Source: Oscillibacter hominis (GTDB lineage Bacteria; Bacillota; Clostridia; Oscillospirales; Oscillospiraceae). Taken from it: 64,000 nt of DNA. How positions within the stretch are numbered: position 1 is the stretch's first letter; every line of letters starts with the position of its first letter. Both the position numbers and the translations under genes were made by a program. Of this stretch, positions 58,241 to 64,000 are shown one piece after another. Under the pieces are notes generated by a model. That model had not been told where the DNA came from. It saw only the letters and a list, made by a program, of their open reading frames with translations, and made no database searches. The DNA is taken from positions 2,480,001 through 2,544,000 of the forward strand of contig NZ_CP060490.1 in NCBI RefSeq assembly GCF_014334055.1. The letters are read 5' to 3'.

Positions 58241-58316
58241 AAACACCGCCCTTTCGCTTGCTATATGGATAGTATAAAGTTTTGCGCAGGATATTGCTGT
58301 CTTTATTGGTAAGCTA

Positions 58317-58345
58317 TTGACTAATATTATGAGCAAAAGTATAAT
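58317..58345 (+). promoter_or_regulatory. Promoter of the Spo0A-C-like gene
   Basis: TTGACT (58317-58322), a 17-base spacer, TATAAT (58340-58345): near-consensus, giving a start near 58352. It rules out the TTG at 58358 as start and favours ATG 58388. Confidence 0.8.
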
Positions 58346-58387
58346 GATGGTGCAAATTTGGCTTTTGAACAGGGGGCGGGGGCAGGT

Positions 58388-58744
58388 ATGCATGACGAGG
58401 ATGAATACCGGATAGAACGCTACATCAGCCAGTTTGGGCTGCCGTTGGGAAAGGGCAGGAAGTATCTCAAACGGATGTTGACACTTTCCATACAAAACAA
58501 AGATTGCCTTGACTGCAATTCCTTTATCAAGCAGATTGCCGACGAGCAGGGAGTCACGTGTACGACGATCAAGCAGGGAATCAGCCGGTTTCTATTAAGA
58601 GGATGGAAACGAGGCGCCGCACAGGGTTGGAGAAAGGCTGCTCACTGGGAAAAAGATGATCTGCCGAACACAATGGCTGCAATGACTTTGATTTGTGAAA
58701 GATACCCACAATTTATAGAGATAGACGGAGAAAACGTAAATTAA
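58388..58744 (+). CDS. Spo0A C-terminal-like DNA-binding protein without receiver domain
   Basis: 118 aa. The central part matches the Spo0A C-terminal DNA-binding domain by eye: PLGKGRKYLKRMLTLSI aligns with the HxKGYxYLRxAI region, NSFIKQIADEQGVTCTTIKQ with the helix-turn-helix, and GISRFLLRGWKRGA with the VERxIRxAIxxxW helix. There is no phospho-receiver domain. The C-terminal region ends ICERYPQFIEIDGENVN. It would bind DNA, possibly 0A-box-like sites, without phosphorylation control. Start codon is supported by promoter position but lacks a good ribosome site, only a G-rich stretch. Confidence 0.72.
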   Translation: MHDEDEYRIERYISQFGLPLGKGRKYLKRMLTLSIQNKDCLDCNSFIKQIADEQGVTCTTIKQGISRFLLRGWKRGAAQGWRKAAHWEKDDLPNTMAAMTLICERYPQFIEIDGENVN

Positions 58745-58819
58745 GCGGATGGACAGCCGACAGATAGGTATTTGCCGGCTGCCTTTGCTGTAATCGCCGC
58801 GCTTTCCCGGAATGTCTTC

Positions 58820-58848
58820 TTGTGCTTTTTTGTGCGTTGTGCTATAAT
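58820..58848 (+). promoter_or_regulatory. miaB promoter
   Basis: TTGTGC (58820-58825), a 17-base spacer, TATAAT (58843-58848), upstream of the TTG start. Confidence 0.75.
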
Positions 58849-58896
58849 CATTCAGTTAAATTCGCGGGTTTTACCCTTTTTTCGGAGGATAGAAGT

Positions 58897-60315
58897 TTGG
58901 AACGAAATCGTGTATTGGTTCCCCAGGCGGACCTTGCCCGCCAGCGGGGATTTGAGCAAAAAATCATGGCCTACTGGCAGGACCAGGGAAAGGCCCCCAC
59001 GGCCTGCGTGGATACGTTCGGCTGCCAGCAGAATGTGGCCGACGGACAGCGGATTATGGGGATGCTCCAGACTATGGGCTTCACCTTTACCGACGAGCCC
59101 GCCCAGGCGGATTTGGTGCTTCTGAACACCTGCGCCGTCCGGGAGCACGCGGAAAAGCGGGTCTATGGCAATTTGGGCGCCCTGACCCATACGAAAAAGG
59201 CCAACCCCGCCCAGGTGATCTGCCTGTGCGGCTGCATGGCCCAGCAGCCCTCCGTTGCCAAAAAGGTGCGGGAGAGCTACCGCCACGTGGACCTGGTGTT
59301 CGGCCCCCACGCCCTGTGGCGGTTCCCGGAGCTCCTCTACCAGGTCTACACCCGCCGGGGTCGCGTCTTTTCCATCGACGACGAGCCGGGCACGATTGCC
59401 GAGGGGCTGCCGGTGGTGCGGGACAAGGGCGTCAAGGCCTGGGTCTCCATCATATACGGCTGCAACAACTTCTGCTCCTACTGCATCGTGCCCTACGTCC
59501 GCGGCCGGGAGCGGTCCCGGGATGCGGAGTGCATTCTGGAGGAGGTGCGGGGCCTGGTGGCGGAGGGGTACAAGGACATCACCCTCCTGGGACAGAACGT
59601 CAACTCCTACGGCCGGGACCTGGGCACGGGCATGGACTTTGCAGACCTTCTGGCGCGGATCGACGGCGAGGTGGAGGGGGACTACCTCATCCGCTTTATG
59701 TCCAGCCATCCCAAGGATGCCACGCCCAAGCTCTTTGACACTATGGCCCGCTGCCCCCACGTGGCCCGGCAGCTCCACCTGCCCTTCCAGTCCGGCAACA
59801 ACCGGGTGCTGGAGGCCATGAACCGCCGCTACACCCGGGAGAAGTATTTGGAGCTGGTGAATTACGCCAAGGACGTGATGCCGGGGTTGGTTCTGACCTC
59901 GGATGTGATCATCGGCTTTCCCGGGGAGACGGAGGCCGAGGCCATGGACACCGTGTCCCTGGTGCGGGAGGTGGGCTTTGACGCCCTTTTCACCTTTATC
60001 TACAGCCCCCGGCCGGGCACGGCGGCCGCGGCCATGCCCGACCCAGCCACCCGGGCGGAAAAGCAGGTCTGGTTCGACCGGCTGTTAGACGCACAGAACG
60101 AAATCTCTGCCCGGCAGCACGCGGCCTATGTGGGCAGCACGGTCCGGGTTTTGGTGGATGGGGAGAGCGGCGATGAGCGCTGGCCCCTCAGCTCCCGGAC
60201 CAACGGCGGGCGGCTGGTGCACCTGTTGGGAAGCAGGGACCTGATCGGCAGCTTTGCCACCGCCCGCATCACGGACGCCAACACCTGGGCCCTCTTCGGT
60301 GAGGCGGTGGAGTGA
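58897..60315 (+). CDS. miaB: tRNA-2-methylthio-N6-dimethylallyladenosine synthase MiaB
   Basis: 472 aa from a TTG start at 58897, supported by GGAGG eight bases upstream; earlier in-frame codons fall inside the promoter. The N-terminal MTTase domain has VDTFGCQQNVADGQ and LLNTCAVREHAEKRVYGN (cluster cysteines). The radical SAM motif is YGCNNFCSYCIVPYVRGRER. A C-terminal TRAM domain ends near ATARITDANTWALFGE. It adds methylthio to i6A37. The metallo-hydrolase follows 20 bases later. Confidence 0.95.
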   Translation: MERNRVLVPQADLARQRGFEQKIMAYWQDQGKAPTACVDTFGCQQNVADGQRIMGMLQTMGFTFTDEPAQADLVLLNTCAVREHAEKRVYGNLGALTHTKKANPAQVICLCGCMAQQPSVAKKVRESYRHVDLVFGPHALWRFPELLYQVYTRRGRVFSIDDEPGTIAEGLPVVRDKGVKAWVSIIYGCNNFCSYCIVPYVRGRERSRDAECILEEVRGLVAEGYKDITLLGQNVNSYGRDLGTGMDFADLLARIDGEVEGDYLIRFMSSHPKDATPKLFDTMARCPHVARQLHLPFQSGNNRVLEAMNRRYTREKYLELVNYAKDVMPGLVLTSDVIIGFPGETEAEAMDTVSLVREVGFDALFTFIYSPRPGTAAAAMPDPATRAEKQVWFDRLLDAQNEISARQHAAYVGSTVRVLVDGESGDERWPLSSRTNGGRLVHLLGSRDLIGSFATARITDANTWALFGEAVE

Positions 60316-60334
60316 GTAAGGAAAGGAGAAGCGG

Positions 60335-61162
60335 ATGAAAGTCGTCACCCTTTTGGAAAACACAGCCTGCCGGCCGGACTTGGCCCACGCCCATGGGCTG
60401 AGCCTGTATATCGAGACGCCGGGCCACAGGCTTCTCTTTGACATGGGGCCAAACGCGGCCTTTTTGGAAAACGCGGAGAAGTTGGGCGTGGACATTTCCG
60501 CCGTGGACACGGCGGTGCTCTCCCACGGCCACTATGACCACGGCGGCGGCCTGGAGCTCTTTTGCAGGCGCAACAGCCGCGCCAAAGTCTACATGAGCCG
60601 CTACGCCTTTGAGCCTCACTACGCCGTGGGAAGCGGCACGCCGGAGTACATCGGCCTCTCCGAGGCGGCGCGCAGGTACGGGGGCCGCTTTGTCCTGTGC
60701 GGCGAGGACGAGGTGATAGACGATGAATTGCGCCTTTTCTCCCGGGTGGAGAGCCGCGACTATCCTTCCGGCGCCAACAAAACGCTGCGGCGCAGGGAAG
60801 GGGACGAGTATCCGGCGGAGGACTTCCGCCATGAGCAGAACCTTCTGATCACCGCCGAAGGCAGGACGGTGCTGGTGGCCGGCTGCGCCCACCGGGGCAT
60901 CGTCAACATCCTCCGCGCGGCGGAGGGGATGTTGGGCCGCTCACCGGACTGCGTGTTCTCCGGCTTCCACCTCTTCAACCCCGGCACCGGCGCCGCCGAG
61001 CCCCGGGAGCTGGTGGAGGCCGTGGGGCGGGAGCTTGCCGGAAGAGCGGGCACCGTCTACCGCACGGGCCACTGCACCGGGGCCGAGGCCTATGGGATTT
61101 TGAAGGAACTCTTGGGCGGCCGGATGGACTACATGTCCGCCGGCACCGTATTTGAGGTGTAG
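60335..61162 (+). CDS. MBL-fold metallo-hydrolase
   Basis: 275 aa. Metallo-beta-lactamase fold with LSHGHYDHGGGLELF, the HxHxDH metal motif, and GCAHRGIVNILRAAEG. Its sequence recalls the DHPP-synthase-like/MptE group of the superfamily. Substrate unknown. Start ATG has GGAGAAGCGG upstream. The next gene's start lies just past its stop. Confidence 0.85.
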   Translation: MKVVTLLENTACRPDLAHAHGLSLYIETPGHRLLFDMGPNAAFLENAEKLGVDISAVDTAVLSHGHYDHGGGLELFCRRNSRAKVYMSRYAFEPHYAVGSGTPEYIGLSEAARRYGGRFVLCGEDEVIDDELRLFSRVESRDYPSGANKTLRRREGDEYPAEDFRHEQNLLITAEGRTVLVAGCAHRGIVNILRAAEGMLGRSPDCVFSGFHLFNPGTGAAEPRELVEAVGRELAGRAGTVYRTGHCTGAEAYGILKELLGGRMDYMSAGTVFEV

Positions 61163-61163
61163 G

Positions 61164-61619
61164 ATGCTGGAGCGTGAGATCGGCGCCCATGTGGCCCTGC
61201 TGACCGGCAAGGACGCAGGCGCCGCCTATGCAAGCCTCCTGGCCCTGGAGGCCGAAAGCCGTGAGAGCGACGCTGTCTTCGGCTGGTTCGACGACTTTGC
61301 CGCCATGCTGGCCCACAAGAGCAGCTTTGTGCGCATGCGGGGACTGCGGCTGGTGGCGGCCAACGCCCAATGGGACCGGGATGGAAAAGTGGATCGGGCG
61401 CTGGGGGACTACCTTGCCTGCGTGGAGGATCCTAAGCCCATCGTGGCCCGGCAGTGCATCCAGCACCTGTGGCTGATCGGCGAGGCGCGGCCGGACCTGA
61501 AACCGGTTCTTAAGCGTGCGCTGCGGCAGGCGGACGCCTCCCGGTACGCCCCATCCATGGCCCCTTTGGTGGAGGCGGACCGGAATGAGGCGCTGGACCG
61601 CCTTTTGGCCGCCGAATAA
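61164..61619 (+). CDS. Helical repeat-like protein, 151 aa
   Basis: Not recognised. Helix-rich with HEAT-like spacing (AYASLLALEAESRESDAVFG, SSFVRMRGLRLVAANAQWDR, VARQCIQHLWLIGEARPDLK). Start ATG is two bases after the metallo-hydrolase stop and GAGGTG lies upstream, so it is likely coupled. It precedes mutS by 32 bases. It could be a protein-interaction scaffold; function unknown. Confidence 0.78.
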   Translation: MLEREIGAHVALLTGKDAGAAYASLLALEAESRESDAVFGWFDDFAAMLAHKSSFVRMRGLRLVAANAQWDRDGKVDRALGDYLACVEDPKPIVARQCIQHLWLIGEARPDLKPVLKRALRQADASRYAPSMAPLVEADRNEALDRLLAAE

Positions 61620-61651
61620 AAAAGACAGAGAAAAACAGGCGAGGTGAGTAC

Positions 61652-64000
61652 ATGGCAGAGCTGACCCCCATGATGAAGCAGTATTTGAAGATCAAAGAGG
61701 AGAACAAGGATTCCATCCTCTTTTTCCGGTTGGGCGACTTTTACGAGATGTTCGACGAGGACGCCCGGACAGCCTCCCAGGAGCTGGACCTGACTTTGAC
61801 CAGCCGGGACAAGGACCCCAACAAGAGCGCGGAGGAGAAAATTCCCATGTGCGGGATTCCCTACCACGCCAGCGACAGCTACATCGCCCGGCTCATCGCC
61901 AAGGGCTATAAGGTGGCCATCTGCGAGCAGATGGAGGACCCGGCCACGGCCAAGGGGCTGGTGAAGCGTGACATCATCCGTGTCATCACCCCGGGCACGG
62001 TGATCGACAGCGCCTGCCTGGAGGATAAGAGCAGCAACTTTTTGTGCGGCGTGTACCTGGACTCACAGAACGCCGGCGTGGCCTTTTGTGACATCACCAC
62101 CGGCAAAACCCACCTTACCTCCTGCTCCGGCCGGGAGCGGCTGGAGCATGTGATCAACGAGATCGGCCGCTTTTCCCCGGCGGAGGCCATTTTAAACGAT
62201 GCCGCCGCGTCGGAGGGGCAGCTGACGGAGACGCTGCGGGAGCGGTTTCACTGCCGGGTGGAAAACGGCGGCGAGGGCCGCTTCGGCCTGAAGGCTGCGG
62301 AGGAGCACATCGCCATGCAGTTCGGCCGGGAGGCGCTCTCCCGCCTGCCCGTTGGGAATCCCGCGGCCGCCATGGCCTTGGGGGGCCTTTTGAGCTATCT
62401 CTATGAGACCCAGAAGACCACCCTCTCCCACATCAACGACCTGGACTACTATGAGCAGGGCCGGTTCATGGAGCTGGATTTGACCGCCCGGCGGAACCTG
62501 GAGCTGACGGAGACGCTCCGGGGCAAGGAGAAGAAGGGGAGCCTCCTCTGGGTGCTGGACCGGACGAAAACCGCCATGGGCGGGCGGATGCTCCGCAGCT
62601 TCTTAGAGCGGCCCCTTCTGAGCGTTACGGCCATCCAGCGCCGACTGAGCGCCGTCTCTGCCCTGGTGGAGGATACGGCGGCCCGGGAGGAGATCGTGGC
62701 GGCCCTCACCGGCATGGGGGATTTGGAGCGGCTCATCGGGCGCATCGTCTACGGCACCGCCGGGGCCCGGGATATGGCCGCCCTGCGCGCCTCCGCCGAG
62801 CGGCTGCCTGCCGTGCTGGAGCAGTTAGGCCGCTTCACCGACCGCCGCCTTGGCGAGCTGGCCGGGGAGCTGGACCCCCTCACGGACCTGGCGGAGGAGA
62901 TCGCCGCCGTCATTGGGGACGAGCCGCCCTTTTCCGTCCGGGAGGGTGGCTTTATCCGCCCGGGCTACGACGCGGAGGTGGACCGGCTGCGGGACATCCT
63001 CTCCGGCGGCAAGGGCGTCATCGCCGGCATTGAATCCCAGGAGCGGGAGAAGACCGGCATCCGCACCTTGAAGGTGGGCTACAACAAAGTGTTCGGCTAC
63101 TACATCGAGGTATCCAGGTCCGCCGCTGACAAGGTGCCGGACCACTATATCCGCAAGCAGACCCTGGCCAACGGAGAGCGCTACATCACCCAGGAGCTCA
63201 AGGATTTGGAGCACACCATCCTGACGGCCTCCGACCGGGTGAAGGCGCTGGAATATGAGCTTTTTACCCGGCTGCGGGAGAAGGTCTCCGCCCAGGCTGT
63301 CCGCATCCAGCGGACGGCCGCTGCCGCGGCGGAGGCGGACGCATTGTGCTCGCTGGCGGAGGTGGCGGTGCGCAACCACTACTGCTGCCCCAGCGTGGAT
63401 GAATCCGGCGCCCTGGAGATTCACGAGGGCCGCCACCCAGTGGTGGAGCGGATGCTCAAGGACAGCCTCTTTGTGCCCAACGACACCTTCATGGGGGAGA
63501 AGGAGAACCGGGTGGCCATCATCACCGGCCCCAACATGGCGGGAAAGTCCACCTACATGCGCCAGGTGGCGCTGATCGTCCTCATGGCCCAGATGGGCTC
63601 CTTTGTACCGGCCGCCTCCGCCCGCATCGGCGTGGTGGACCGGATTTTCACCCGCATCGGCGCCAGCGACGACCTGGCCGCCGGGCAGTCCACCTTTATG
63701 GTGGAGATGACCGAGGTGTCGGAGATTCTCCACCAGGCCACCTCCAGGAGCCTTCTGATCCTGGATGAGATCGGCCGGGGCACCTCGACTTTTGACGGCA
63801 TGTCCATCGCCCGGGCGGTGCTGGAGTACTGCGCGGAGAAAAAGCGGGCCAAGACACTGTTCGCCACCCATTACCACGAGCTGACGGAGCTGGAGAACAG
63901 CCTCAGCGGCGCCGTGAACTACAACATCGCCGTGAAGACCAGGGGCGAGGACATCATCTTCCTGCGCAAGATCCTGCCCGGCGGCGCGGACCGCAGCTAC
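61652..64000 (+). CDS. mutS: DNA mismatch repair protein MutS (3' end outside window)
   Basis: 783 residues present; the frame is open to the window end, so the C-terminus is missing. Start ATG with GAGGTG upstream. The N-terminal mismatch-binding loop is ILFFRLGDFYEMFDEDA, with the Phe-X-Glu wedge. The ATPase has Walker A GPNMAGKSTYMRQ, LAAGQSTFMVEMTEVSEIL, and Walker B LLILDEIGRGTSTFDG, ending in GGADRSY of the signature region. It recognises mispairs and acts with MutL. It follows the helical protein by 32 bases. Confidence 0.97.
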   Translation, partial: MAELTPMMKQYLKIKEENKDSILFFRLGDFYEMFDEDARTASQELDLTLTSRDKDPNKSAEEKIPMCGIPYHASDSYIARLIAKGYKVAICEQMEDPATAKGLVKRDIIRVITPGTVIDSACLEDKSSNFLCGVYLDSQNAGVAFCDITTGKTHLTSCSGRERLEHVINEIGRFSPAEAILNDAAASEGQLTETLRERFHCRVENGGEGRFGLKAAEEHIAMQFGREALSRLPVGNPAAAMALGGLLSYLYETQKTTLSHINDLDYYEQGRFMELDLTARRNLELTETLRGKEKKGSLLWVLDRTKTAMGGRMLRSFLERPLLSVTAIQRRLSAVSALVEDTAAREEIVAALTGMGDLERLIGRIVYGTAGARDMAALRASAERLPAVLEQLGRFTDRRLGELAGELDPLTDLAEEIAAVIGDEPPFSVREGGFIRPGYDAEVDRLRDILSGGKGVIAGIESQEREKTGIRTLKVGYNKVFGYYIEVSRSAADKVPDHYIRKQTLANGERYITQELKDLEHTILTASDRVKALEYELFTRLREKVSAQAVRIQRTAAAAAEADALCSLAEVAVRNHYCCPSVDESGALEIHEGRHPVVERMLKDSLFVPNDTFMGEKENRVAIITGPNMAGKSTYMRQVALIVLMAQMGSFVPAASARIGVVDRIFTRIGASDDLAAGQSTFMVEMTEVSEILHQATSRSLLILDEIGRGTSTFDGMSIARAVLEYCAEKKRAKTLFATHYHELTELENSLSGAVNYNIAVKTRGEDIIFLRKILPGGADRSY

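Noticed and set aside
58358-58387. TTG start for the Spo0A-C-like protein
   Set aside because: It would be only about 6 bases after the predicted transcription start, leaving no room for a ribosome site.

Overview
The window is a gene-dense, high-GC stretch of a Firmicutes chromosome. The gene content points to an anaerobic clostridium, probably Oscillospiraceae-like. Evidence: T-box leaders on aminoacyl-tRNA synthetase genes, a DnaD/DnaI-type helicase-loading pair, DUF1836, YtrA-type GntR control of an ABC exporter, SLH-domain exported proteins, a Spo0A-C-like domain, chromosomal ParA/ParB with TGTTTCACGTGAAACA parS sites, and oriC-associated genes (rsmG, parAB, a Noc-like ParB, mnmE). The family placement is inferred from content and base composition. 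No rRNA, tRNA, CRISPR, insertion sequence or prophage was seen.

Layout. 1-7.6 kb: end of glycyl-tRNA synthetase, an LTA-synthase-like membrane enzyme, a divergent 53-aa ORF/XRE pair, an AlaX-type editing protein, an exported membrane protein, a GH3 lipoprotein and a 52-aa ribbon-helix-helix protein. 7.6-13.8 kb (minus): a T-box leader, then hisS, two SLH proteins and aspS. 13.8-21.1 kb (minus): a degenerate methylglyoxal synthase-like protein with MinD, then rsmG, mscL, a third SLH protein, serS, a membrane coiled-coil protein, parB and parA, with three parS sites. 21.1-30.1 kb (minus): a GH13 enzyme, the pbp2-mreD-mreC-maf-dut shape cluster, a U32 peptidase-family protein and zapA. 30.4-32.3 kb (plus): dnaD-like and helicase loader genes. 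32.3-41.8 kb (minus): an aminotransferase, DUF2461, rluD-lspA, a GNAT, an acyltransferase and an Ile T-box-zinc ribbon-ileS unit, then a TVP38-like protein. 42-44.7 kb (minus): a VanW/G5 protein and the Noc-like ParB. 44.9-48.8 kb (plus): mnmE, DUF1836, DegV, prmA. 48.9-53.1 kb (minus): a GntR-ABC transporter-amidase cassette. 53.4-56.0 kb (plus): rpsO and pnp. 56.1-58.2 kb (minus): an unknown protein, pyrophosphatase and an XRE regulator. 58.4-64 kb (plus): the Spo0A-C-like protein, miaB, a metallo-hydrolase, a helical protein and the start of mutS.

Functionally this is mostly housekeeping: translation, chromosome segregation, cell shape and division, RNA turnover and mismatch repair. The less ordinary points are a MinD partner that resembles methylglyoxal synthase but lacks catalytic residues, an Asp-reading T-box ahead of hisS with two SLH genes lodged between hisS and aspS, a coiled-coil membrane protein translationally coupled to parB, an IGGADGP motif in two unrelated proteins, a parS inside a 32-bp perfect palindrome, a long hairpin leader before pnp, and a stand-alone Spo0A-C-like protein divergent from an XRE repressor.
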